A DNA stretch of 64,000 nucleotides from Streptomyces sp. AP-93 (lineage in GTDB: Bacteria > Actinomycetota > Actinomycetes > Streptomycetales > Streptomycetaceae). The DNA lies in contig NZ_JALGBX010000009.1 of the NCBI RefSeq assembly GCF_022808175.1, positions 186,001 to 250,000 of the forward strand, given 5' to 3'. Below are positions 48,729 to 57,196 of this stretch, piece by piece (the first letter of the stretch is position 1; each line of letters opens with the position of its first letter). Under the pieces are notes generated by a model. That model was not told the origin of the DNA. It made no database searches and saw nothing but the letters and a program-made list of their open reading frames with translations. The translations under genes and the position numbers were made by a program.

Positions 48729-49688
48729 TCAGGCCACCGCGTCGAAGCCGGTGTCGCGGGCCATTCGCTTCAGTTCGAGCAGCGCGTGCTTCTCGATCTG
48801 GCGGATTCGCTCGCGGGTCAGCCCGTGCTGCTTGCCGACCTCTGTCAGCGTACGCTCTCGACCGTCGTCAATGCCGTAACGCATCTTGATGATCGACGCG
48901 GTTCGCTGGTCGAGCTTGCCCAGCAGGTCCTCCAGCTCCTCGCTGCGCAGCAGGGAGAGGACGGACTGCTCGGGGGAAATCGCCGAGGTGTCTTCCAGCA
49001 GGTCGCCGAACTGCGTGTCGCCGTCGTCGTCCACGCCCATGTTCAGGCTGACCGGGTCGCGCGCCCAGTCCAGGACGTCGCCGACGCGCTTCTCCGTCGT
49101 GTCCAGCTCGGCGGCGATCTCCGCGTGCTCCGGGTCCCGGCCGTTCTCGCGGTTGAACTCGCGCTGCACCCGGCGGATCCGGCCGAGCTCCTCCACCAGG
49201 TGGACGGGCAGGCGGATGGTGCGGGACTGGTCGGCGATGGAGCGGGTGATCGCCTGGCGGATCCACCACGTGGCGTACGTGGAGAACTTGAAGCCCTTGG
49301 CGTAGTCGAACTTCTCCACCGCGCGGACGAGGCCGGCGTTGCCCTCCTGGATGAGGTCGAGGAGCGGCAGCCCGCTGCGCGGGTAGCGGCGGGCCACGGC
49401 GACGACCAGGCGGAGGTTGGAGCGGATGAACACTTCCTTGGCGCGCTCGCCCTCGGCGGCCAGGACTTCGAGCTCCTCCTGGGAGGGCTGCCTGCCCTTG
49501 CGCTCTATCGCGCCGTCGAGGATCTGCTGGGCGTAGACGCCCGCCTCGATGATCTGCGAGAGCTCGACTTCCTTGGCCGCGTCGAGCAGCGGGGTGCGCG
49601 CGATCTCGTCCAGGTACATGCCGACCAGGTCGCGGTCTGCGATCTCCCCGCTCGTGGACTGACGACGGGCGACGGCGCGGGTTGCCAT
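48729..49688 (-). CDS. hrdD: RNA polymerase sigma factor HrdD (sigma-70 group 2)
   Basis: 319 residues with regions 1.2 to 4.2 and no long region 1.1, as in group 2 factors. Region 1.2: LVGMYLDEIARTPLL; 2.1-2.4: RSNLRLVVAVARRYP, GLVRAVEKFDYAKGFKFSTY, WWIRQAITRSIADQSRTIRL; region 3: PVHLVEELGRIRRVQREFNR; 4.2: TLTEVGKQHGLTRERIRQIE. The N-terminus MATRAVARRQS and ending ARDTGFDA fit HrdD of S. coelicolor as I remember it. It is dispensable there and recognises promoters like HrdB. A sigma-R-type promoter lies upstream. Start: ATG at 49688 with AAGGGAGC. Confidence 0.92.
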   Translation of the reverse strand: MATRAVARRQSTSGEIADRDLVGMYLDEIARTPLLDAAKEVELSQIIEAGVYAQQILDGAIERKGRQPSQEELEVLAAEGERAKEVFIRSNLRLVVAVARRYPRSGLPLLDLIQEGNAGLVRAVEKFDYAKGFKFSTYATWWIRQAITRSIADQSRTIRLPVHLVEELGRIRRVQREFNRENGRDPEHAEIAAELDTTEKRVGDVLDWARDPVSLNMGVDDDGDTQFGDLLEDTSAISPEQSVLSLLRSEELEDLLGKLDQRTASIIKMRYGIDDGRERTLTEVGKQHGLTRERIRQIEKHALLELKRMARDTGFDAVA

Positions 49689-50186
49689 GCGTGCTCCCTT
49701 GCGATGAGTTCGGTCGCGGTGGTGCCTGGACACTCTCCCGAGTGCCCGCTTCCGAAGGAAACAACGACTGGAATCGGGACAGAATTCCCACGTCGCTCCC
49801 TGTTTTTCGAGATCTTGCAGTATCCTGCCCCGCCGCCCCCCGATCCGAGCGGATCAGCGATGCCGTCGGACTCGAAGAGGCGCAGGTCAGGGCGCGAATT
49901 GGGGCCGACCCCAGAGGGCCGGAGGCCCGCACGAGCGGGGTGGCGATGAGACCACCGTCACACTTGACAGGGCCGTTCCCGCCCCTGTCGCAGCGACGTC
50001 CCCGGGCCGCACTCCCACCCCGGGAGACGAACCTCGGGGGCTTCTGGTTGCCTCCCCGCCCGACGGCCTACCCGTCCGAGTGAAGGCGCGGCATATTCCT
50101 GCGGCATGACCGACGACTCCCGGAGCATCGGAGAGTCGCTTGTGCCGTCCGGCCTGCGACGCCCACACTCAGAGGAGGTGCTGCAC
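49689..50186. other. Divergent intergenic region of hrdD and the Uma2 gene
   Basis: 498 bp without an accepted gene. Holds the sigma-R-type promoter for hrdD (49763-49788). A TTGACA at about 49963 has no matching -10. Otherwise nothing recognised. Confidence 0.6.
49763..49788 (-). promoter_or_regulatory. Sigma-R-type promoter upstream of hrdD
   Basis: On the minus strand GGAAT (49788-49784), 18 nt, GTT (49765-49763): the exact GGAAT-N18-GTT consensus of the thiol-stress ECF sigma-R of Streptomyces. Predicted start of transcription near 49757, leaving a leader of about 68 nt. hrdD of S. coelicolor is a known sigma-R target. Confidence 0.75.
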
Positions 50187-50831
50187 ATGACCGCTCTCGC
50201 CCACGAGACGCTGGAGGCCGTAATGCCGAAGGTCGCGACCCCCCCGTCGGACCTTGAAGACGTCCTGTGGCAGGCATGGAAAGCAATCGAACTCCCCGAG
50301 GGCTACCACGCCGAAATCATCGAGGGGCTCATCGAGGTGTCACCCACGGGTCGCTTGTCGCACAGCCAGATCGCCAACCGTCTTCGCCGTGCTGTGGACA
50401 AGTTCCTGGACCGGAGCGAGTTCGCGGCGTTCCAGGACACCAATGTCATTCAGGCACGGAAGGCCTGGATCCCCGATGTCCTGGTGGCACCCGAGGACGC
50501 GGAAGAACACAGCAGCGAGGACGGGATCGGCATCAAGGCCTCCGCCGTCCAACTGATCGTCGAAGTCGTCTCTCCCGGCAGCGACAGCGTTACGCGCGAC
50601 CGCACCCGCAAGCGGCGTGAATACGCACGGGCGGGCATCCCCGTCTACGTCCTCATCGACGACCACGACGAGCACGGCATCGTGACCGTGCTGACCTCCC
50701 CCGATCCTGACCAGGCCATCTACGGCGACGAGGTCCGGGCGGCCTATGGCACCACGGCCACCATCCCGAGCGGGCCCGTCAAGGGGTTCAGCATCGGCGA
50801 GGACATCACCGGGCCGCTCCGCGCCCCCTGA
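50187..50831 (+). CDS. Uma2-family protein (PD-(D/E)XK-like nuclease fold)
   Basis: 214 residues. The Uma2 (DUF820) pattern is seen: PEGYHAEIIEGLIEVSPTG, HSQIANRLRRAVDKFL, WIPDVLVAPED, and VQLIVEVVSPGSDSVTRDRT with KRREYARAGIPVYVLID, giving the D...ExV...K-like active site. Members are abundant in actinobacteria and their biological role is unsettled. Start: ATG at 50187 with AGAGGAGGTG; upstream frame to 50106 is unconserved. Its 3' end overlaps a convergent gene by 88 bp. Confidence 0.88.
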   Translation: MTALAHETLEAVMPKVATPPSDLEDVLWQAWKAIELPEGYHAEIIEGLIEVSPTGRLSHSQIANRLRRAVDKFLDRSEFAAFQDTNVIQARKAWIPDVLVAPEDAEEHSSEDGIGIKASAVQLIVEVVSPGSDSVTRDRTRKRREYARAGIPVYVLIDDHDEHGIVTVLTSPDPDQAIYGDEVRAAYGTTATIPSGPVKGFSIGEDITGPLRAP

Positions 50832-51199
50832 CCAGGGCGGGCGGAAACCTGGGGGCAGGCGTGACAGGCCGGCGGGCCCGACTGGGTCCACCACGTGCAG
50901 CGAGGGCGGAGGTGGCAGGGCGGGAGCGGGGCCGGGGGGCTCGCGGACGCGGCCAGGCGGGCGGCCAGGGTGCAGGCCTCCCCCGCGCGGTTGAGGCAGT
51001 GCGGGACGCAGTGGGAGGCCAGGCGCAGCAGGCGGCGCGGTTCCACGTCGGGCGGGAGTCCGGCCAGGGCCTCGGCCGCCGGGCGGGGTGCGCGGAGGTA
51101 GGCCGGGGGCCCGTCGAGGCCGTCGCGGACCGCGAGGACCAGCGACTCTGGCGCGTACGCCGAGCCGCTGGGGCACCAGAGCTGCTCGCGGTCAGCCAA
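50744..51199 (-). CDS. Cys/His-rich hypothetical protein
   Basis: 151 residues. Conserved-looking part is residues 1-120: LWCPSGSAYAPESLVLAVRD, LLRLASHCVPHCLNRAGEAC, LPPCHLRPRCTWWTQSGPPA and CHACPQV. The spacing of CVPHC, C, CHLRPRC and CHAC suggests a metal or Fe-S site, and I recall similar streptomycete proteins with the PxCxLRPxCxWW pattern; no function is sure. The last 30 residues read into the convergent Uma2 gene, so the original stop may have been lost. Its start overlaps the dioxygenase stop by 8 bp, implying coupling. Confidence 0.65.
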   Translation of the reverse strand: MADREQLWCPSGSAYAPESLVLAVRDGLDGPPAYLRAPRPAAEALAGLPPDVEPRRLLRLASHCVPHCLNRAGEACTLAARLAASASPPAPLPPCHLRPRCTWWTQSGPPACHACPQVSARPGQGARSGPVMSSPMLNPLTGPLGMVAVVP

Positions 51200-51992
51200 A
51201 TTGCAGGGAGCGCTTGGAGAGGCCCATCCAGAAGCCCGAGACCGGGGTGGTGGGGGTGGTGAGGTCGGACTGCGCGGCGCCCAGGGTGACGAAGAGGGGG
51301 GCGAAGTGTTCCGTACGGGGGTGGGCCAGGCGGCCGGCCGGGGACTTGGCTTCGAAGTCCAGCAGGGCGTCGATGTCGGAGGCGGCCAGTGCCTCGTGGC
51401 CCCAAGCGTCGAATTCGGCGGACCACGACGGGACGCCGGGGCCGGTGTGGCGCAGGGCGGCGAGGTTGTGGGTGAAGAAGCCGCTGCCCACGATGAGGAC
51501 GCCCTCGTCGCGCAGGGGGGCCAGCTGGCGGCCGATCTCCATCAGGCGGCGCGGATCGAGGGTCGGCATGGATATCTGGAGCACCGGTATGTCGGCCCCG
51601 GGGAACATCTCCACCAGCGGGACGTACGCGCCGTGGTCCAGGCCCCGGTCGGGGATGTCCTGGACGGGGGTGCCGGGGGCCTTGAGGAGCTTGCGGACCG
51701 ACGCGGCCAGCTCGGGGGCGCCCGGGGCCTCGTAGCGGACCTGGTAGTAGTGCTCGGGGAAGCCCCAGAAGTCGTAGACGAGCGGGACCCGCTCGGTGGC
51801 TCCGAGGGCGAGCGGGGCCTCCTCCCAGTGGGCGGAGACCATAAGGATCGCGCGGGGGCGGGGCAGGTCCGCGGACCAGGCGGCCAGTTCGCCGGGCCAG
51901 AGCGGGTCGTCCGCGAGGGGCGGGGCTCCGTGGCTCAGGTACAGCGCCGGCATACGCGCCGTCGCACCGTGGTTCGGGTCGGACGTCGTCAT
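51192..51992 (-). CDS. LigB/DODA-type extradiol ring-cleavage dioxygenase
   Basis: 266 residues. Class III extradiol motifs: LYLSHGAPPLADD (metal His), AILMVSAHWEEAP (His), GLDHGAYVPLVEMFPGADIP (His), GSGFFTHNLAALR (His). These match the 4,5-DOPA dioxygenase family, Fe(II)- or Zn-dependent enzymes opening catechol rings. Substrate unknown; bacterial members are often linked to MarR-type regulators. A perfect 32-bp palindrome covers the promoter 47 bp upstream of the ATG, so it is probably tightly regulated. Confidence 0.92.
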   Translation of the reverse strand: MTTSDPNHGATARMPALYLSHGAPPLADDPLWPGELAAWSADLPRPRAILMVSAHWEEAPLALGATERVPLVYDFWGFPEHYYQVRYEAPGAPELAASVRKLLKAPGTPVQDIPDRGLDHGAYVPLVEMFPGADIPVLQISMPTLDPRRLMEIGRQLAPLRDEGVLIVGSGFFTHNLAALRHTGPGVPSWSAEFDAWGHEALAASDIDALLDFEAKSPAGRLAHPRTEHFAPLFVTLGAAQSDLTTPTTPVSGFWMGLSKRSLQFG

Positions 51993-52031
51993 CAGGGGCT
52001 CCAGGAATCGTCACGGCGGGCCGCCACACAC

Positions 52032-52060
52032 AGACTAACCCCGCATCGTTCAAATTTGAA
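52032..52060 (-). promoter_or_regulatory. Candidate promoter of the dioxygenase gene
   Basis: On the minus strand TTCAAA (overlapping the palindrome centre), 17-nt spacer, TAGTCT (52037-52032). The -10 fits TAGnnT, the usual streptomycete form. Leader about 33 nt. Confidence 0.5.
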
Positions 52061-52070
52061 CGATGCGGGG
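52039..52070. promoter_or_regulatory. Perfect 32-bp palindromic operator-like site
   Basis: Half-site CCCCGCATCGTTCAAA followed directly by its exact complement. The A+T-rich centre TTCAAATTTGAA in 70+% G+C DNA resembles MarR-type operators. It covers the -35 region of the dioxygenase promoter. It could also act as terminator for the upstream transporter, but lacks a loop. Confidence 0.8.
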
Positions 52071-52126
52071 TCATCAGTCATTCCCGTACCCCTGAGCGGG
52101 GTCCGCGCCCTCTGGTGAATGTGGGG

Positions 52127-53662
52127 TCAGTGGGCGATCACCGGGATCTTCATGTCGGCGTCCGCGCCCTCGGCGACCGGGTCGCCCGCGCCCGGCTTGC
52201 CCGTGGTGATGAGGGTCAGGGCGATGAGGGAGCTGGCGACCAGGATGCCGACCGCCCACCAGATCGCGGAGGAGTAGCCCTCGACCATGGCCTGGGCCTG
52301 GATCAGCTGCGCCGCCGGGCCGCCCGCCGCGGCCTCGGCCGCGTGGTCGGTCAGGTACGCGGTCGTCGCGGAGGCGGCGATCGTGTTCAGCAGGGCGGTG
52401 CCGATCGCGCCGCCCACCTGCTGCGAGGTGTTGACCATCGCGGAGGCGACACCGGCGTCGGCCGGGTTCACCCCGTACGTCGCCAGGGACATGGCGGGCA
52501 TGAACGCCGTACCCATGCCGAGGCCCAGCAGCAGCTGCGCCGGCAGGATCAGCGCCGGGTAGGAGGAGCCGACCTCGAGCTGCGTCAGCAGCAGCATGCC
52601 GCTGGCGGCGACCATGAAGCCGGGGCCCATCAGCAGGCGCGGCGGGACCCGCGTCATGAGGCGGGCGCCGATCTGCGTGGAGCCGGCGATCATGCCCACG
52701 ATCATCGGGAGGAAGGCGAAGCCGGTCGTGACGGGCGAGAAGCCCTTGACGACCTGCAGGTAGTAGGTGAGGAAGAGGAACAGGCCGAACATCGCGATGA
52801 CGGCGAGACCCAGCGAGAGGTAGACGCCGCCGCGGTTGCGCTCCAGCAGGACGCGCAGCGGGAGCAGCGGGTGGGCCGTACGGGACTCGACGAGGACGAA
52901 GGCGGCGAGCAGCACGACGGAGGCGATGAACATGCCTACGGTGAGGCCGTCCGACCAGCCGGCCGACTCTGCGCGGGTGAATCCGTAGACGAGGGCGACG
53001 AGACCGGTCGTGGACAGCACGACGCCGGGTATGTCGAGCGGTGCGCGGTTACGGCCGCCGGCCGGCTCGCGGATGATCATCCAGGCGCCGACGGCGGCGA
53101 CGATCGCGAACGGGATGTTGACGAAGAAGGTCCAGCGCCAGTTCAGGTACTCGGTGAGGACGCCGCCGAGGATCAGGCCCACGGCGCCACCGCCACCGGC
53201 GATCGCACCGTAGATGCCGAAGGCCTTGGCGCGCTCCTTGGCGTCGGTGAACATGACGGCCAGCAGCGAGAGCGCGGCGGGCGCGAGCAGTGCGCCGAAG
53301 GCTCCCTGAAGGGCGCGGGCGCCCAGCATCATGGCCTCACCCTGTGCGGCGCCGCCCAGCGCGGAGGCCAGGGCGAAGCCGATGAGACCGACGATGAAGG
53401 CGTTCTTGCGGCCCCACTTGTCGGCGATGCGGCCGCCGAAGAGGAGCAGTCCGCCGAAGGCCAGCGCGTACGCGGTGATGACCCACTGGCGGTTGCCGTC
53501 CGAGATGCCGAGGTCGGTCTGGGCGGACGGCAGGGCGATGTTCACGATGGTGGCGTCGAGGACGACCATCAGCTGCGCGAGCGCGATGAAGACCAGGGCC
53601 TTCCAGCGACTGGGATCGGCTGCGGTTACGGACAGCGGCGGGTTCGCGGCTGTTTTTGACAT
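52127..53662 (-). CDS. MFS drug exporter, DHA2 (14-TMS) family
   Basis: 511 residues, about 14 membrane segments: LVFIALAQLMVVLDATIVNI (motif D1), LFGGRIADKWGRKNAFIVGL (motif A), AGGGGAVGLILGGVLTEYLN (motif C). It resembles the EmrB/QacA drug and antibiotic pumps; substrate unknown. It follows a TetR gene by 85 bp on the same strand and is likely its target. The ATG at 53662 is taken; a GTG four codons earlier is possible. It differs clearly from the DHA2 pump at 45801, so they are not recent duplicates. Confidence 0.93.
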   Translation of the reverse strand: MSKTAANPPLSVTAADPSRWKALVFIALAQLMVVLDATIVNIALPSAQTDLGISDGNRQWVITAYALAFGGLLLFGGRIADKWGRKNAFIVGLIGFALASALGGAAQGEAMMLGARALQGAFGALLAPAALSLLAVMFTDAKERAKAFGIYGAIAGGGGAVGLILGGVLTEYLNWRWTFFVNIPFAIVAAVGAWMIIREPAGGRNRAPLDIPGVVLSTTGLVALVYGFTRAESAGWSDGLTVGMFIASVVLLAAFVLVESRTAHPLLPLRVLLERNRGGVYLSLGLAVIAMFGLFLFLTYYLQVVKGFSPVTTGFAFLPMIVGMIAGSTQIGARLMTRVPPRLLMGPGFMVAASGMLLLTQLEVGSSYPALILPAQLLLGLGMGTAFMPAMSLATYGVNPADAGVASAMVNTSQQVGGAIGTALLNTIAASATTAYLTDHAAEAAAGGPAAQLIQAQAMVEGYSSAIWWAVGILVASSLIALTLITTGKPGAGDPVAEGADADMKIPVIAH

Positions 53663-53747
53663 GGGGGTACCCACTTCATGGTGCGAGATGACTGAAAAGT
53701 GATAATCAGGGCGGTCTTACGACGCTAAAGGGCGCGACCCGGGGGCG

Positions 53748-54569
53748 TCACATGGCTTTCCGCCTCAGGTCCGCCAGCGTGGTCGCCGAGCCCGGCAGTT
53801 CGGAGCCGGCCGGGGCCCTCAACCCGTCGAGGAAGAGCTGGAGATGACGGTGGACGAAGACGTCCGCGTCGAAGCAGCCGCTGCCCGGGAGGGGGCGGCT
53901 GAGCTGGGACAGCGCGATCATCAGGTCGCCGACTCCGATGTCCGTGCGCACGAGCCCGGAGGAGCGGCCGGCGGCCAGCAGGGCCTCGACCGCTTCCTCC
54001 AAGGCCTCGCGGGAGACGAGCAGTTCGGGGTGGTCGTGGTCGAAGTCGCTGGAGAGCACGGGGCACAGCGCGCCGATCCGCTCGTCCGCCGCCGCGTGCG
54101 TGAAACGGCACAGGGCGGCGAAGGCGTCCGGCTCCTCGGCGAGGGAGTCGACGGCGAGCCCCGCCACCCGGTTCAGGCCGAAGAGCACGACGTGGTGGAT
54201 CAGGGCCGGGCGGTCGGGGAAGTGCCGGTAGAGCGTGGCGTTGCCCACGCCGGCCCGGCGGGCGATCTCGTCGAGGGGGGCGGCGGGGCCGAACTCCACG
54301 AGCACGTCACGGGCGGCGGTCAGGATGCGTTCCCGGTTGCGGACAGCGTCGGCGCGCGGACGCGGGACGGCGTCCGTGCCGGTCCGGGCGCGGGCACGCT
54401 TGCCGGCCGCCTTGATCTTGCCCACGGCGGCCCCCATGGCCGCGCCCACACATGCACCCGCACCCGCACCCGAGCCCGCGCCACCCGCGGCCGGAGCCGT
54501 GAGGTCGAGGTCGGCCTCCGGGCCCGGTACGGGCAGGGCCGCCGGATCGGTGGTGGCGGGGCTCTTCAT
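53748..54569 (-). CDS. TetR-family regulator
   Basis: 273 residues. A low-complexity Ala/Gly-rich N-terminus of about 75 residues (GAGSGAGAGACVGAAMGAAV) is unusual for the family. Then the TetR helix-turn-helix, RNRERILTAARDVLVEFGPA, APLDEIARRAGVGNATLYRH, FPDRPALI, and a ligand domain of about 140 residues (DERIGALCPVLSSDFDHD). It probably represses the downstream DHA2 exporter and itself. A shorter start near residue 80 would give a normal-sized TetR; the ATG used has AGGGAG before it. Confidence 0.88.
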   Translation of the reverse strand: MKSPATTDPAALPVPGPEADLDLTAPAAGGAGSGAGAGACVGAAMGAAVGKIKAAGKRARARTGTDAVPRPRADAVRNRERILTAARDVLVEFGPAAPLDEIARRAGVGNATLYRHFPDRPALIHHVVLFGLNRVAGLAVDSLAEEPDAFAALCRFTHAAADERIGALCPVLSSDFDHDHPELLVSREALEEAVEALLAAGRSSGLVRTDIGVGDLMIALSQLSRPLPGSGCFDADVFVHRHLQLFLDGLRAPAGSELPGSATTLADLRRKAM

Positions 54570-54623
54570 GGACGACTCCCTGGCGGGGTGATGCGTACGT
54601 CCGGGCGAGTCGCTCGTCCGCCG

Positions 54624-54734
54624 AAACGGGGAGCAGCTCCCCGGTTCATGGGGACTCTGGTTCAAACGGGGAGAGGGTCCCCGCTTATTTCACTCTTCCG
54701 TGTGACCTGAGTCACACCTCTCCGGTCCCCGTTT
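54624..54734. promoter_or_regulatory. Three AAACGGGGA boxes upstream of TetR and protease genes
   Basis: AAACGGGGA at 54624-54632 and 54664-54672, inverted at 54726-54734. The first two each begin a small inverted repeat (CGGGGAG/CTCCCCG and CGGGGA/TCCCCG). They may be operators for the TetR protein. Confidence 0.4.
54700..54717. promoter_or_regulatory. CRP/FNR-type palindrome
   Basis: GTGTGACCTGAGTCACAC contains TGTGA-N6-TCACA, the exact classical CRP consensus, 119 bp before the metalloprotease ATG. Streptomyces has a Crp protein; binding here is inference. Confidence 0.5.
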
Positions 54735-54835
54735 GGCCTCTTCCGGCGCGCGGGCCCGCTCCAGCCGTCGGAGGGTGAGCCCACAGAGCGCAGTCCGGAC
54801 CCGGCCGGCTGCCGCGGACCCGAAGGCCGATCTCC

Positions 54836-56116
54836 ATGCCGCAGACGCGCCACCGGATACGCAAGCCACGCCGCACCAGCGCCTACATCGGCATCACCGC
54901 GCTGGCCCTCGGCATCACGGCGACGGCGAGCGCGGGCATATCCGGCCGCAGCCATTCGGCGGCCGGGCCGGTGGCCGCGACCAGCGCCGAGTCGATGCTC
55001 GCCCCCTGCCGGATCTCCGGCGCGATGGGCGTGCAGATGTCCGAGGGGCTGCCGACCGCGCCGGGGTACTCGCGCTCGACGGGCGAGGTCCGGGCACTGA
55101 ACCTGATGATCGACTTCCCCGACGCCAAGGGCGAGGGCACGGCGGCCGACCGGATGGCGGAGTTCTTCCCGCAGACGTCCGACTGGTTTCGCATCAGCTC
55201 CTACGGGCGGCTGACCTACCGGGCCGAGGCGCCGATAAAGAACTGGCTGCGGATGCCGATGCCGTTCGCGGCCTACGGGATCGAGCGGGGTTCCGCGTAC
55301 GAGCCCGGCTACCGCCAGCTCGTCGAACACATCATCAAAACCTCCGATGGTGAGGTCGATTTCTCCCGGTATGACCTGATAAACATCCTGGTCACCCCGA
55401 ACGCAGGCCCCTCCGCCCTCGACACCGTCCTCTCCGTCACCTTCTCCGGCAACGGCGAGGCCCCGATGGCCGACGGCGTCCCGCTCGCCAACACGTCCTT
55501 CGTCTACAGCCGCCAGGACGACGGCTCCGGCTCCTACCGCGAGACCGGCTACCGGGTGCTCCCCCACGAGAACGGACACGTCTTCGGACTGCCCGACCTC
55601 TACACCGCCGACGGCGGCGGCACGGTGGGGCACTGGGACATCATGAGCGAGGACTGGGGCGCCAACAACGACCTGCTGGGCTGGCACAAGTGGAAGCTGG
55701 GCTGGCTCGACAGCAACCAGATCAGCTGCGCCGGGAAGTCCGGGGTCAGCGACCACGTGCTGAGCCCGCTGTCCGTGGAGGGCGGCACCAAGCTGGCCTT
55801 CATCCCCGTCTCGGAGAGCGCCGGGTACGCGGTCGAGGTGCGCACCCTCGCCGGGAACGACGAGGCCGTCTGCAGGCCCGGAGTGCTCATCTACAGGGTG
55901 GACTCCGAGGTCGACACCGGCCGCGGTCCCGTCACCGTCTCCGACAGTTCCTCCGCGAGCGGCGGCTGCACCCGGCGGTCCAACGTGCACGCGGAGCTCT
56001 CCGACGCGCCGTTCCGGCCGGGCGAGACCTTCACCGACGAGAAGTCGGGCATCAGCGTCTCGGTCGTGGGCGAGCTGCGCAACGGCAGCTACCAGGTCCG
56101 GGTCACCCGCCCGTGA
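54836..56116 (+). CDS. Secreted M6-type zinc metalloprotease
   Basis: 426 residues: twin-arginine-poor basic start (HRIRKPRRTSA) and signal peptide to about residue 35, then catalytic domain. Zinc motif HENGHVFGLPD (residues 244-254) fits HExxHxxGxxD of metzincin-like M6 peptidases, with HWDIMSEDWG as Met-turn. Before it, LNLMIDFPDAKGEG and WFRISSYGRLTYRAEA are typical of M6 (immune inhibitor A-like) proteases. A beta-rich C-terminal domain follows. Note HENGH instead of the usual HExGH; both histidines and the glutamate are present. Free-standing gene with a CRP-like site upstream. Confidence 0.9.
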   Translation: MPQTRHRIRKPRRTSAYIGITALALGITATASAGISGRSHSAAGPVAATSAESMLAPCRISGAMGVQMSEGLPTAPGYSRSTGEVRALNLMIDFPDAKGEGTAADRMAEFFPQTSDWFRISSYGRLTYRAEAPIKNWLRMPMPFAAYGIERGSAYEPGYRQLVEHIIKTSDGEVDFSRYDLINILVTPNAGPSALDTVLSVTFSGNGEAPMADGVPLANTSFVYSRQDDGSGSYRETGYRVLPHENGHVFGLPDLYTADGGGTVGHWDIMSEDWGANNDLLGWHKWKLGWLDSNQISCAGKSGVSDHVLSPLSVEGGTKLAFIPVSESAGYAVEVRTLAGNDEAVCRPGVLIYRVDSEVDTGRGPVTVSDSSSASGGCTRRSNVHAELSDAPFRPGETFTDEKSGISVSVVGELRNGSYQVRVTRP

Positions 56117-56266
56117 GCGGTCTGCTCCGCAGGTGGAACGGGACGAGCAGCGGGACCAAGTGCGGCCGGTCGGCCCGGCAGGTTCCGACCTACGGCCCCC
56201 CGCCGGGCCGGATCCGTACCCGCATGGTTGGAAACCCAGCCGCGTAACGACGTAGTAAGGAGACTA

Positions 56267-57196
56267 GTGAAGGCCTTCGCGCTGCGCCGTGCCGGTGAGC
56301 CGCCCGCCGTGCTGGAACGGCCCGTCCCCCACCCCCGGGCGGGCGAGGTCCTCGTACGCACCACGGCCGCGCTCATCTGCGCCTGGGGCGGGCACACCGC
56401 CGCCGGGGCGCCCACCGGGCTGGGCCACGAGGCCGTCGGCGTCGTCGAGGCCGTCGGCCCCGGCGTCTGCCCGTCCTACGTCGGCCGGCGCGTCGGCGTC
56501 GAGGGCCACGGGCGGCTCGCCGAGTTCTTCCGCGCCCCGGCGGCCGGGGCCGGGCTGGTACCGCTCCCCGACACCATCTCCGACCACCAGGCGCTCTACG
56601 CGGCGGGCGCGCTCCCCACCGGCTTCGCCGCCGCCGAGGAGTCCGGGCCGCCCCCGGGCGGCAGCGTCGTCGTCTTCGGCCAGGGCGCGGTCGGGCTCAG
56701 CGCGACCATCGCGGCCGGCCGGCTGCGCGGGGCCCGCGTCATCGCCGTCGAGCCGGAGATGAAGCGCCAGCGCCTCGCCCTGCGGTTCGGGGCCGACGTG
56801 GTGATCGACCCGGCCTACGAGGACACCGCCGCGCGGATCCTGGAGCTGACCGGCGGCGCCGGCGCCGACCGCGCGATCATGGCGACGGCCGCGCCCGCCG
56901 CCGCGAGGGCCGCCCGCGCGGGGCTGTCCGGGAGCGGGAAGATCACGTACGCCCGCTGCCGGCCGCCGCAGAGCAGCGGGGCGCGGCTCGCGCGGGCGCT
57001 GCACCTGATCGGGGACGGGCTGGTGGACCCGACGGTGATCACCACGCACGAATTCCCGTTCCACCGGGTCGGGGAGGCCTTCGGGCGGCTCGCCGCCAAG
57101 GAGCCGGGCATGATCAAACCGGTCATCATCTTCCCGCGGCCGGACAGCGACGGCGTCAGCGATAGCGACAGCGACCACAAGGAGATCCGCCCATGA
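56267..57196 (+). CDS. Zinc-type alcohol dehydrogenase-like protein lacking the structural-zinc lobe
   Basis: 309 residues, shorter than the usual 340-360. GroES-like N-terminal half with catalytic-zinc candidates in LICAWGGH and GLGHEAVGVVEAVG; Rossmann part SVVVFGQGAVGLSATIAAGR with VIAVEPEMKRQRLALRFGAD. The four-cysteine structural zinc lobe is missing: the chain goes straight from GRRVGVEGHG to LAEFFRAPA. Start: GTG at 56267 with an excellent AAGGAG; upstream frame to 56228 unconserved. Overlaps the RidA gene by 4 bp. Substrate unknown. Confidence 0.88.
   Translation: MKAFALRRAGEPPAVLERPVPHPRAGEVLVRTTAALICAWGGHTAAGAPTGLGHEAVGVVEAVGPGVCPSYVGRRVGVEGHGRLAEFFRAPAAGAGLVPLPDTISDHQALYAAGALPTGFAAAEESGPPPGGSVVVFGQGAVGLSATIAAGRLRGARVIAVEPEMKRQRLALRFGADVVIDPAYEDTAARILELTGGAGADRAIMATAAPAAARAARAGLSGSGKITYARCRPPQSSGARLARALHLIGDGLVDPTVITTHEFPFHRVGEAFGRLAAKEPGMIKPVIIFPRPDSDGVSDSDSDHKEIRP

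Noticed and set aside
49963..49968. TTGACA as -35 of the Uma2 gene
   Set aside because: No acceptable -10 within 16-19 nt.
53692..53709. Possible TetR operator CTGAAAAGTGATAATCAG
   Set aside because: Arms of only 4 bp; may be the A+T-rich promoter of the exporter.
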